This document shows positions 11,590 to 22,675 of a stretch of 64,000 nt of DNA, piece after piece. The notes under the pieces were generated by a model. The model searched no databases. It saw only the letters and a program-made list of their open reading frames with translations, and was not told the DNA's origin. The stretch comes from Halichoerus grypus (taxonomy: Eukaryota; Chordata; Mammalia; Carnivora; Phocidae): positions 150,153,793 through 150,217,792 of the forward strand of contig NC_135717.1 in the NCBI RefSeq assembly GCF_964656455.1, given 5' to 3'. Each line of letters begins with the position of its first letter. Position 1 is the stretch's first letter. The position numbers and the translations under genes were made by a program.

Positions 11590-12552
11590 AGTACTTGTTA
11601 ATGAACTTCATGTAAATGGACTCATACAGTATGTACTCTTATGTCTGGATTCTTTCCTTTTGCCAGACAAAAGAAGTTAGAAATCTATTACTCTGTTGTA
11701 TCAATATTTTATTCCTTTTATATTGAGAGGTAGTCCATGTTCTGAATACACTACAATTTGTATAGACATTTTTCCTATTGTTAGACATTGGGATTGTTTC
11801 TAGTGTTGGTTATTGTGAATAAAGATACTATTAATATTCTCTAATAAGTCTTTGTGGACATATGTTTTTCATTTCTCTAATAAATGCCTGTTCAAGGTGG
11901 CACGTATTTAATTAGTCTTTTCAATTATTTTATATAGTTATTTTACATCTTCTATTAGAAATATTATGTCAATCTTTATATATAGTTATATAAAGAGATA
12001 GAGAAAATATATATAAATATATTTTATATTTAAATTTAAAATAAATTTTATAAATTTATATATATTTTCTCTCTCTGTATGTAATTTACCTCCTCATGTC
12101 TTTAATGTAATCTTTTCATAAGACATTTTAAATTTTGGCCTAGTTCAAATTTTCATTTTTTTGTGGCTAGTGCTTTATGATTCTTTCCAAAGAAATATTT
12201 GCCTACCCCAAGTTTGTGGTTTGTGAAAGTTTTCTTCTATGATTTCTTCCAGAATTTTTGTAGCTTTAACAGTTATGTTTAGATCTTTGAACCATCTGTA
12301 GTTAATGGTAGTGTATGCTATGAGATATGAGTTTAAGTATATTTTGTTTTATCTCAAAGGACAGTTTGTGTACCATTTGTTCAAAGGATTTATTTTCTAG
12401 TTTGTTGCTTTGGTTGAAAATCAATTGACTGTATAAGTATCAGTATATCTTCGAACTCTCCATTCTGGTCCGCTTATCTATATTTCTAGCTTTAGCTATT
12501 CTATTTTGATAACCATAATATTAAAGTAAGACTTAAAATCGGGAACTGCAGT

Positions 12553-12753
12553 TCATCCAAATTTGTTATCTATTGCAGATCCTTTGCATTCCCATATAAG
12601 TTTTAGGATCAGTTTGTTAATATTTACAACAAAGACGGATGAAATTTGGATCAAGGGTGCCTGGAGTTTACACATCAGTTTGAGGATAAGTGAAATTCTA
12701 GTATCAATTTGTCTTTGCAATATGTTATAGTTTTCAGTGTAGAGGTCTTGCAT
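12553..12753 (-). pseudogene. L1 ORF2 remnant
   Basis: A 66-codon minus-strand open stretch lies where the antisense L1 would encode ORF2, just upstream (in element sense) of the 'ccatataagttttaggatca' landmark. Residue similarity is weak, so this is positional inference; it is non-functional. Confidence 0.45.
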
Positions 12754-13524
12754 GTCATCTGTTAAATTTGTTAAATTTCTTCCTGATTATCTTAAGTTTT
12801 CTTAATGTTATTGCAAATAAATATTTATATTTTAATTTTATTTAATTGTTTTCAATTAGCATATGGAAATACAATTAATTTCTATATATTACCTTGGATG
12901 AAATGAACTTTCTAAATTTTCATATTTGTTCTAGTCATATTTTTTACAGATTTCCTAAGAGTTTCTTTGGAAACATATATATTAACTATGAATAAAGACA
13001 GTTTTAGTTCATTTATTTCAATCTTTATTTCAGTTTGGTAATTTGTGTCTTCCTTTTTTTTTTTTGTAGGTAAATCTATAAAGTTTTTTAACCTTTAGAA
13101 AGAACCAAATTTTATCTTTTAAAATTTTTGTCTACTGTCTTTCTGTGTTTTTTTTTTTTTTTTAATTTCATTGCTTTCTGCTCTCATACTATTTTTTAAT
13201 AACTTTTACTCTGGGATTAATTTGCTTTTCCTTTCCGTGCTTCTTAAAAACCTAGAATTATTGCTTTAGTAATTTTTTTTCTTCATATAGGCATTTAAAA
13301 GTATAAACTTCTAAGAAATGCTTTTGCTGTATCCACTAAATTTTAGTGTGCTATGTTTTCATTATTATTCAGTGAAAATATTGTCTTCTTGGTGTTTTTT
13401 TAAAAATTCATGGTTTACCTACAAGTGTACTTTATTTCCAAATATTTGCATATTTTCTAGATATTTTACTGTCATTGGTTACTAATTTAATTCTATGATA
13501 ATTTTAGATCAGAATTTATGAGAT

Positions 13525-13730
13525 TTTTCTTTAAAGATTTTATTTATTTATTTGAGAGAGAGAGAGCACAGCTGGTGGAGAGGTAGAAGGGGAGGAGGAG
13601 GGGGAGAAAGAGAATCCTGAGCACTGAAGCACAGAGCCTGACCTGGGTCTGGATCTCATGACCCTGAGATCATGACCTGAGCTGAAACCAAGAGCTGGTC
13701 ACTCAACCAGCTAAGCCACCCAGGCACCCT
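13525..13730 (-). mobile_element. Can-SINE within L1
   Basis: Minus-strand SINEC with GA/GGAG-rich body and head ending 'aagccacccaggcaccct'. TSD AGAATTTATGAGAT (13511-13524) and AGAATTTATAAGAT (13731-13744), one mismatch. Confidence 0.95.
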
Positions 13731-14119
13731 AGAATTTATAAGATGTTAGTCTTGAGTTAGGTTTATTTTATAGCCAAGCAGATGTTTACCTTGGGGAACA
13801 TGCACAAAGTTTACGCATTTTGCACTTGTTGCAGTCATATTCTAATAATGTCAATTAGATCAAGATGTTTAACAAAGGTGTTCAAATTTTCTTAATCCTT
13901 GCTTATTTTTTTCTTGTGGATCTTCCCTGGATTCACGGGTTCCTATATCCAAATGTCTGTTACACATGTCAGCTTTAATGTCTAAAAGATATTTCAGACT
14001 TCACAAAGGAAACTTTGCCCAAATATATCCCCCCACCAAGTCTCCACTAATTCAGTAAGTTCCACCATTATTCATCCCTTTGTCCTTTGCTCAGGTCAAA
14101 CACTAAGAATAATCTTTTA

Positions 14120-14902
14120 TTTCTCTCTGTCTTCTCTCTGTTTTTTTTTTTAATCCTACACACTACTTTCAACCCATTAGTGGATTCCATTCTACCCCAA
14201 ACATATTAAATCTGACATCTTATTGACATCTCTACTGATAAATCTGCAGTCCAACCATAAGATCTTTCACTAACTGCTCTCATTGCACTGCCCCTCTGCT
14301 CATGGCTTCACATCCCAGTTGTCAAAAAGAGCCAGGATGATCTCGTTAAATCCTCCTTTGGCTTCCTATTGCAACCAGAATTACATAAACTCCATATCAT
14401 AAACTCCACAGGCCCTACATGAGCTGGCCCCTGCATATTTCTCCAATTCATCTCAAGTTACTCTTCCTCTCTTTCATTATTCTCCAGACATGGTATCTTC
14501 CCCACCCACCCACCCCCCCTTACATATGAAGTTTGAGGATTTGGCACTTCCTGTTTCTTCTACTTGGAGGAGTAGTCTTCCTCTAGATTATCTGTTTACC
14601 TCTTCCTCTTTATGGAAATCTCAACACAAATATCAACTCTTCAGAGGGATCTTCCTTGACTTCTCAAATTCATGTACTACCCACCATCACTTCCTCCATT
14701 TTATCTTTTTCATGACCCTTGTATTCCCTGAAACTATTTTATTTAGTTGTTTACATATTCCTTATCTTCCTCATTCCTAGAATGTAATATTATCAGGGGA
14801 GGAGTTAGATAAATTGTGTTCCGTGCTCCTGTTGTACACCTTCTCTCTTGTACAGTGCCTGATACATAGTACCTACCCAATAAATATTGATGGATTGAAT
14901 GA
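14120..14902 (+). mobile_element. L2 LINE 3' region, nearly 800 bp
   Basis: Sense L2: 'taaatcctcctttggcttcc', 'ccacaggccctacatgagct', 'ggcccctgcatatttctcca', 'aacacaaatatcaactcttc', 'gatcttccttgacttctc', 'agtgcctgatacatagtacc' and the terminal 'aataaatattgatggattga'. This is the non-coding 3' end of an L2. The 96-codon frame at 14490-14780 lies in it and is not a gene. Confidence 0.85.
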
Positions 14903-15284
14903 CTCCATCTCTCTGAGTTTAGAAAGGAGACCCAGGCATTTGATTTGATTATCAATGATAAATATTCACAGATGAATGGGAAGATTCCTATAAGTCATTC
15001 ACTTTTTAAATAACCCTCACTTTTTCAGTTTTACTTAAATCCCTTCCCTGCATTCTAAATCAGTTTCTCCTGTATCAAACCAGTATATGAACAACAGCTG
15101 CTTGCCTTTGTCATTCAAAAACCATCATAAAGTTAGGCCTCTTTCTTCTTTCCAAACTAAATAATTCTGCCATTTTTAAAAAAATCCTGCCATTTTTAAC
15201 ACTTCATAAAGTTCTGTATGCCTACCCTTGAATTTTTTCTGTACTCTATTTGCAGCCTTATCTGATTGAACTTTTTGCCATATG
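14903..15284. other. Unclassified sequence
   Basis: No element recognised between the L2 end and the DNA-transposon fossil. Confidence 0.5.
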
Positions 15285-15480
15285 CAGATGTTCTATATCT
15301 GTGCTGTCCAATACAGCAACCCCTAGCCGTATGTGTATAAGGAGCACTTGAAATATGAGGGAACTGAGTGACTGAATTTTAAAATTTTATTTAATTTTAA
15401 TTAATTGAAATTTAAATATCCACATGTAGTTAGTGGCCACTGAATTAACACGGTTCTTTTGGAAATTGTGGAATATTCTA
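15285..15480 (+). mobile_element. hAT-Charlie-type non-autonomous DNA transposon fossil
   Basis: 'gttctatatctgtgctgtcc' with 'aatacagcaacccctagccg' on one side, and 'ccacatgtagttagtggcca' with 'ctgaattaacacggttcttt' on the other, form the degraded inverted-repeat arms around an AATTTTAATTAATTGAAATTT core. This layout matches short hAT-Charlie derivatives common in placental mammals; the exact family name (MER58-like) is uncertain. No transposase is encoded. Confidence 0.65.
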
Positions 15481-15808
15481 TATGCTCTGAGGCAGAAGCA
15501 CATTTTACCTACTAGTTGGTGACCCATATTAAATATGAAATACGATATTATTTTTAAGTTTTTTGGGGGGAAACATGTTCCAACACATTATTTAAAGCAA
15601 AATTTGAATTTAGATTGTCTTAAACTTGACTTTAATTATAAAATTGATGTTAGAACATTAATTAGCTATATAAAAATCTTTCTGTTTATGGAGGAAGCTG
15701 ACATTAAGAATCTTGATTTATGCATTATAAAAACTTCTATGATATTTCTCATATATGGTGATATCTTCTTGATGAAATGAAATATATATAACTATTTGGT
15801 TTTCCTAA

Positions 15809-16007
15809 ATTTTTTTAAGATTTTATTTACTTATTTGAGAGAGAGAGAGAGAGAGAACACAAGCAGGGAGGAGGGGCAGAGGGAGAGGGAGAAGCGGGCT
15901 CCCCCCTGCTGAACAGGGAGTCCTACACTGGGCTTGATCCCAGGACTCTTGGATCATGACCTGAACCAAAGACAGCCGCTCAACCAACTGAGCCATCCAA
16001 TCGCCCC
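15809..16007 (-). mobile_element. Can-SINE
   Basis: Minus-strand SINEC with a (GA)n expansion and head ending 'gagccatccaatcgcccc'. Perfect 12-bp TSD TGGTTTTCCTAA at 15797-15808 and 16008-16019. Confidence 0.95.
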
Positions 16008-16019
16008 TGGTTTTCCTAA

Positions 16020-17442
16020 CTTTTTGAAATAAATGCCATTCAGACTAGATTTTCCTCAGACATCATTTTATGATGCTATGTTTAAACTTCTTAACACTAA
16101 TGAAACCCCTTGATGCTATACTTATTTTCAATTTCAAGGTGAGGGATGTGTATTAATTAGAGACAGCTGGAGGTGTTTAAAAGTCAACCTCACATATCTG
16201 GGTCATGGTTATGTCATGATATCCAGTATGCTTTCTGATTGAAATAACTGTTCATTAAACTCGTAAGCAAGATTTATAATAAATTTGGCTATCAAACACA
16301 TTTTCCTATTTCTGAATTCCTATGTTATATCCTTGCTTCTGCTTTGGGGGATTAAAATGAGCGTTACCTTTATTTTGTTTTTTTTACAAATAAGAGATGT
16401 CTTAGTTTAAGAAATGAATGTCTATATTTGCTAGCTTATTTAATTGAGCTCGGTAAAACACTCAGGTTCCAAAACTCATTTATGCTGAGTAAATTGGATA
16501 TGAAATATAAAACCAATGTCTTTTACATTGCAATTTTAGTACTGCTGCTAGTCACAAAGCATGCTTGTAGCTTGTGCATTTCTATACCACTTCTAATACC
16601 AGTAAAAGCCTTCCAGATGTCATCTGTGTTATATCTCCCCTAAATAGGAAGCAGAACATATGGTTCATGAAATAAAGGGAACGGTGGACCATCATATTTT
16701 TAGGATTCCTTGAATATACTATCCCCAAACCTCTTTTATTTTTCTTTCCCCCTCTTCATGGAATTAGATATTTCTGACTCGATATGGCAAAAGTATAATT
16801 TTTAAAGAAAATTAGTAGTAAATGAGATAGTGCTTCAGTAGCATTGAAATATCATTTAAATTTACCATCCAAGCTCTGGAATGTTAATAAGCTAGGAGTA
16901 ACACATTTTACAACCATGTGTCTTTCAACTTCTCTCTGTCTCTTTCTCTGTGACACACACAAACACATATGCACACATACAATAAGGATCTCAGCAGTAG
17001 CAAAAGTCAGTCTACTTACATAGTATCTAATATGCTCTTCACCTTTTATTAGTACAAACAAATTATAATAAGCCCTCAGTAAAATAAATATGCAGTTTTG
17101 TTTTTGTAGAGTAGGAGTCTTCCTATGTGCAGGATTTCCCCCCAGTACAGAAGGTGATATTGCTCAAAAGCCACAATTTTCATTAGTGCTAGGACAACTG
17201 AAAACTGTGACCTCGGTGCTCGTAAATGTGAGACACTTTTCACCTCCCTTCTTTAATGATGCATGCACATGCTATTTCATGTGTTGTGATGAATAGTAAG
17301 CATGCCGACTATGTTCGCCACTGTCAATGGTGAAAGTAAGAGATTTACTAGAAAGTTTTCCCCATGAAATTTCCAAATTTAATTAAATGAAATCCATTAG
17401 GAAGTGTGCCAAAGGCATCACAGAAGAAAGGGGCAACTAATG
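16020..17442. other. Unclassified sequence
   Basis: About 1.4 kb without recognised genes or repeats. Frames of 68-71 codons have no motif. Confidence 0.5.
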
Positions 17443-17620
17443 ATGCACACACACACACACACACATCTATATATATATGGTTGATAGTTTTATATATATA
17501 GTTGATGCAGTGAAGAAATAACCACATATATATATATATAATATGTGTGTGTGTGTGTATATATATATATATACACACACACATACACACATACTCGAAA
17601 ATATATATATAGATATATTT
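17443..17620. repeat. Compound CA/TA/GT microsatellite with palindrome
   Basis: (CA)n at 17443-17466, several (TA)n runs, then (GT)7(AT)7(AC)5. The segment 17549-17582 reads (GT)5(AT)7(AC)5 and is a 34-bp perfect palindrome able to form a hairpin or cruciform. Open frames here are low-complexity artefacts. Confidence 0.9.
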
Positions 17621-17711
17621 TTTAATCTAGGAATTGAGAATTCACAAATACCAGCATCCTTTGTATGAACCCATACATGGCACGGCATAGTTTTTTTTCC
17701 CTATCCTACTA

Positions 17712-17715
<4 letters not shown>

Positions 17716-17753
<38 letters not shown>
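17716..17753. repeat. (CA)19 microsatellite
   Basis: Uninterrupted dinucleotide run of about 38 bp, likely polymorphic. Confidence 0.95.
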
Positions 17754-17754
<1 letters not shown>

Positions 17755-18299
17755 ATCTTCATCTATAAAGTCTTCTCTTGCTGTAGTTCTTACATTTTTT
17801 GACTCATCGAATTCTCATATAGATCTTTCTTTGTATACAGATCTTATGTTTTCACATCATTCCTGAAGCTTGACCAGGCACCTCTCTCCTCAGGAACTTG
17901 AGAGAGAAAGCTTTCAAGTGTTTCACTATATCTGGTACACTCAACAAAGGTTTGTTGAGCTGTAATCTTGTATCTTCAAGATAAATCAAACTACTGCATT
18001 TTCCTCCAGACAACTTTAAACTTAAAAGGTCTTAGAAGCAGAAACTGAAAGATAAGCGTTTTTTCTTTCTTTATTTGACAAATTTTATTCTATAATATTT
18101 AGCTTCCATATTGTTAGTCTAAAATATATCTTTAAATGCAGAAAAAATTTAGATCCCGTAATAATTTACATTTTATTAAACAGAAACAGGTGTTAAATGA
18201 TACCATCCTGAGAATTGAAATAATATAGACATTAGCTAGTAAAAACCAATGCAGTATTTAAATCACTCCCAAGAGATTTACCTGTTTCCTAAAATTTAG
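17754..18299. other. Unclassified sequence
   Basis: No recognised element; the segment 17770-17960 is faintly CT-rich and L2-like but not convincingly so. Confidence 0.4.
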
Positions 18300-18530
18300 G
18301 GTGACTTTGTCTTTATTAGTCTTGCCAAAGGTTTGTTGATCTTATTCATCTTTTCAGCGAACCAACTTTTGGCTTTGTTGAAGCTCTTTATTCCACTTTT
18401 TTTCTTTCTATTTCATTAAGTTCTGTTCAAAATCATATTATATCATTTCTTTTACTTTATGGTTATTGTGATTTTTTTCTGACTTTTTAAGGTGAAATTT
18501 TAATTGATTAGTTTTCAAATTATTTTGCCT
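18300..18530 (-). mobile_element. L1 ORF2 fragment, antisense
   Basis: 'cttgccaaaggtttgttgat', 'cttattcatcttttcagcga' and 'accaacttttggctttgttg' are the antisense of the conserved L1 reverse-transcriptase region. Isolated fragment, decayed. Confidence 0.75.
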
Positions 18531-21008
18531 TGTTTCCTTTTTTATCCCCCTTTCACAAATTAAAATGAAAAAAAAATTAGCAAAATGGAAACAAATGCAG
18601 GAGCTTAAATATATTTGTTACATGAGTTTGGGAAGGAGAGAAGAACATATAATATAAAGAAACACAACATGTAACTGAAAACATAGACAAAAACAGTCCA
18701 GTGATTAGACATAGGCGTGTGCAAATGTAGTTGAATCTCTACAAACATAACAATTAGGAAAAAAATAAAAACACCAAAAGACCCTTCAAAGAAACAAACT
18801 TTAAAAGGGCCTCAAATTTTTACTCCACAATAATAAACGCCAAAGGACAACAAATAAAACATCTTCAGGTATTTGAAAATCTCTTTATTCATTTTATAAT
18901 GAGAAAAAAAAACCTATTTTAAATGGAATGTGAGTATAACAAAGAATGATAACAATGAGCAGAATGAATAGTATAAAATTGCAAAGGTGTAGTGATACAA
19001 AATAAACTCTTCTACTAGTTTAGGCTGGAGATAAAAAGACCAAAACTATATATAATTAGTAAATATGGAAAGGAAAAAACAAGTTTGAAAGTCACTGTTG
19101 TTGTATGGCATATTAGTGTTAGCATAAATCTTAAATTATGGATCATTTAACTCAGCCTCAGCCTACCGTATGGGAAATGGGACAATTAAGCCAAGCCCAC
19201 AGGATTATGTAAAGTAATACTGTTACTTCCTTACATATCCATTTCCTCTCCATTTAATGAGATAATGTGTGGGAGGAAGCAATGTAAACTTCCAAGCTAT
19301 ATTCCAATATCAGATATTATTCATGATTGCTTTTATTGCTAAAGGTGGACAGAGAGGATTTGGCAACTCCTTTTATCTAGAAAGGAGAGAAGAGGAAACT
19401 GAAAAATTATTCCAGGATCCTAGGTCTAAATAACTGGAACAATGGCACTGTTTCGAAGAATGCCTGGGCTTACCATTTATTTACTTTTTGTGAATTCAGA
19501 TCTATGTTCAAGGTATTACTAATGAAAATGTGGATATATGAAAAAAAGGCAGAATTAGAGGAGCAAAACCATTCCTTATACTATGGATGTGCTAACACCG
19601 AGAGCATTTGTGCTAGAACATTTTAGTGGAGGTAGAAATGCTGACGTTAAGCAGGCAACCATACCCTGAAATGTGGCACTTAAAAGACAACTTGGATTTG
19701 CTATTACACGGCCACAGAATTTTTAAAGGTCATCCTTATTTAAAGATGGACTCTGCCTCCTCACTTTTTAGGTACAAAGTTTAGGCAAAACAACAGATTT
19801 AGAGGATGCTTAATGAATGAATGAGACAAGATGAATAAATATAATTTCTTGTTAGTTTAAGTCTCAAAGTGAGAATTTTTGTTGCTGTTGTTTGTTTTGG
19901 GGAGACCGTGCACAGTGAAAAAACAGAAAGTCAGGATTTAGTGTGAGGCGAACTTGATCAGGCAGTTCAGTAAAATAATATCGTGGAAAATAAAGTGTAG
20001 CAGCTGTAGAGGCTGGGGTACAACCAGTACATTGTACTAAACAAGGTGAGGCAGCAGAGCTGCAATGGATGTTCAATAGAACCAGTAATAAGAGGAAAGT
20101 CAAGGAGAAAGAGAATATTAAATTTAAAAAAACACAACAACTAATTTTGGAACAAAGAAACCATTGGCAACCTTCAAGAGAACAAACAGAATATGAAATT
20201 TAAAAGTGACATGGAAGATAGCTGGGGGGCAGTTAAGGCCGTGGGGCGTGGAGATGAGACGAAGGCATCCATCCTTAAAGAGACAGGGATCATTTTTCAG
20301 GTTGGTGTTCTCAGAGCCTATCACAGTCCCTGGCATTTAGTAGGAATACTGAAAGCATTTTGAGATGAATTGAATTTGAGTGTGAGAGTTCAAGACGCTG
20401 GTTAAAGATTAAGAATGCAGAAAAATCAATAGGTACCAGAGTGGGTTTGGGCCACCGAAATGATAGGAGTCATTGTTGACACAGACCTGGGATTTTGAGC
20501 CGGTTGCTGATAGACCAGAATATTGTTGCACAAGGAGTCTCAAAGATTCAGGCTAACAATGATGTCAAGACCAAAGGTTCCAACAATCATCTGGACAACA
20601 GCTGAGGGGATTCCCTCAGAATGGTATTATGCTAGTCTTCACCATCTAGTAAATTCCTTATACCCTTCTTCTGCACTAAAGCCAATCCCTAGGCAGGAAC
20701 AGAGAAGACATGGAGACTTAGAGATAACAGGAAGATGGTACACTTCTTGGGAAACTGAGTTCAAAAAGAGAAAAAGAGAAGCAGAAACAAAATTTGTAGT
20801 CAGTAGAAGAAAATCAGTGCTAGGAGGCGGTTTTATGATTAGTACTCAGATCTACTGAAAATCAGGGAGAAAGGGAATGCAAATATAAGATGAAGCACTA
20901 GCTCTAAAAGAGATCTTTCTTCCCAGAGCTAAAGAGGAAAAACAAGAAGAAAGGTATAGAAGAAACGTTGTCAAGTTGATGATGAGGAAAAATGCTGAAT
21001 TCATATCA
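18531..21008. other. Unclassified sequence, 2.5 kb
   Basis: No gene or clear repeat. A 111-codon plus frame at 20523-20858 shows no recognisable domain, no homologous landmark and no splice context that I can support. A decayed L2-like tail ('cacagtccctggcatttagt') lies near 20320-20375. Confidence 0.45.
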
Positions 21009-21023
21009 GAAAATGTAAATCTT

Positions 21024-21198
21024 GGGCGCTTGGGTGGCTCAGTCAGTTGTGTCTGCCTTCGGCTCAGGTCATGATCCTGGAGTCCTGGGATCTAGCCCCA
21101 CGTCGGGCTCCCTGCTCACTGGGGAGCCTGCTCCTCCCTCTGCCTCTCTCTCTCTCTCTGTCTCTCATGAATAAATAAATAAAATCTTAAAAAAAAAA
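21024..21198 (+). mobile_element. Can-SINE
   Basis: Plus-strand SINEC, head 'gggcgcttgggtggctcagt', CT-rich body, AATAAATAAATAAAATCTT tail. The 15-bp TSD GAAAATGTAAATCTT at 21009-21023 and 21199-21213 is perfect. The head lacks a few bases in the 'ggttaagcgt' segment. Confidence 0.97.
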
Positions 21199-21213
21199 GA
21201 AAATGTAAATCTT

Positions 21214-22167
21214 CTTGAAGAATAAAATATCGGGACATCTAATGAAAGAGAGGTCAAAAAAGAGTTAACAGAATTGAAGATGTCAGAGCAGAGTTGTTCC
21301 TGTGGAAGATTCACAAAGTAAACAGCAAAAGAAGAATTACATATTTTCCCACATTAAAATAATGGGCTAGGAACTATTTTGTATCATGCATCACATATCA
21401 TGACAAGTGGACAAAGAAAGTGAGAATGATTCAAGAATACGATAGTAAAGCACATCATATTTGAGTTAGCCATGCAAATTAAGTCATGATAGCTAAATGA
21501 CCTCTTGCCCTCATCTGACTTGTTCTTAAATATCTAGTATTTTAGGTTTTCATATTAGTGTCTATCAGGACAGCTGTTAATTAAGCTTTCTACATGTGGT
21601 TTATTTATGCACTACAGACTTCCAAATATGAAAGCATTGCTATTCTGGTAGTTCTCAACAAATCAACTTTTCAAAAAGAATAGACTAGACTAGGAAAATA
21701 TTCCCAGTCATCCATGTGACAAAACTATGATATAATATGTTATGTATATATAGGTATGCACATTTTTTTACATAGACCTATATAACATTAATTTAGTCTA
21801 AATTGTGAAATTTATTAGGATCTTTAGCTTTATCTGTATATAAATATTTCTGGTGTGAACATCCATTTCTACCTTTTACCCAAATTGAAATAGTGTCCAA
21901 ATCTCAACAATAGATTGACTCTTAATCAGGCTATTCTTATCCAACATCTTAAGGCTTTACCTCTTGTTGCTTTTATCATTATTACACAACAAAATGCCAC
22001 CCTTACTGTCACCGATTTCAGAACCAGCTGCTTTAGCATATGTTCCCTACATGCAGAAGGTGCCCTGCACATTTTCACCCATCGACATCAACACCAACAT
22101 GTCACTCCTGTGCGGAGACAAGTAAATAAATGTAAATGTTTGGCGGAACAGGCCCACCTGTTCCAAA
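21214..22167. other. Unclassified sequence
   Basis: No recognised element. A 102-codon plus frame at 21915-22223 runs into the next SINE and has no domain I recognise. Confidence 0.45.
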
Positions 22168-22180
22168 CCCACCTCCTATG

Positions 22181-22363
22181 TTTTTTTTTTTTTAAGATTT
22201 TATTTATTTATTTGAGAGAGTGAGAGAGAGAGTGGGTGTGAGAGAGAGCAGGAACAGTGAGGGGGTGGTGGAGAGGGAGAAGCGGGCTCCCCCCTAAGCA
22301 AGGAGCCAGACATGGGGCTGAGCGGAAGGCAGACACTCAACCGACTGAGCCACTCAGCACCCC
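22181..22363 (-). mobile_element. Can-SINE with internal deletion of the B box
   Basis: Minus-strand SINEC. The segment 'catggggctg|agcggaaggc' around 22320 lacks about 30 bases that other copies carry there, removing the pol III B-box region (GGATCGAGTCC in sense). TSD CCCACCTCCTAT (22168-22179) and CCCACCTCGTAT (22365-22376), one mismatch. Confidence 0.93.
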
Positions 22364-22554
22364 ACCCACCTCGTATCTTCTGCAACTTCTTCTTTTATAA
22401 TATATTCTCATACTTTCCTGCCTTTTCTTCTTTAATTCTTTTACAATGTTGGCACTTCAATAATACTATTCTTTTTAAATTGCTCTTTGTTTCATACTCT
22501 TCAATTCTTAAGAATGTTCATCTTAGGAGATACTTATTATCTTGAAAGAGTCAA

Positions 22555-22675
22555 CTTCTCTGAATCCCAGATTCTTCAGCCGGTAAAATGTAGATAGAGA
22601 TCTCAGCCCTGGAGAATATTGTGAGAATTACACTGAATAATGTGTATGCACTTAGGATAATGTTCAACATTATGG
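22555..22675 (+). repeat. MIR SINE fragment
   Basis: 'ccggtaaaatgtagatagag', 'attgtgagaattacactgaa' and 'taatgtgtatgcacttagga' are the 3' half of MIR in sense orientation. Confidence 0.65.

Larger units (their letters stand above)
11590..13920 (-). mobile_element. Old L1M, antisense, interrupted by a SINE
   Basis: Antisense L1 3' UTR ('gtaaatggactcatacagta', 'attgtgaataaagatact') leads into antisense ORF2 ('atcaattgactgtataagta', 'ccatataagttttaggatca', 'gaaagaaccaaattttatct', 'gctgtatccactaaatttta'). It resumes after the SINE at 13525-13730 and fades near 13920. No intact frame remains. An AT-rich expansion lies at 11990-12070. Confidence 0.8.

Noticed and set aside
20523..20858. 111-codon plus-strand frame rich in Lys/Arg/Glu
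   Set aside because: No recognisable domain or exon context; frames of this size occur by chance in 64 kb.
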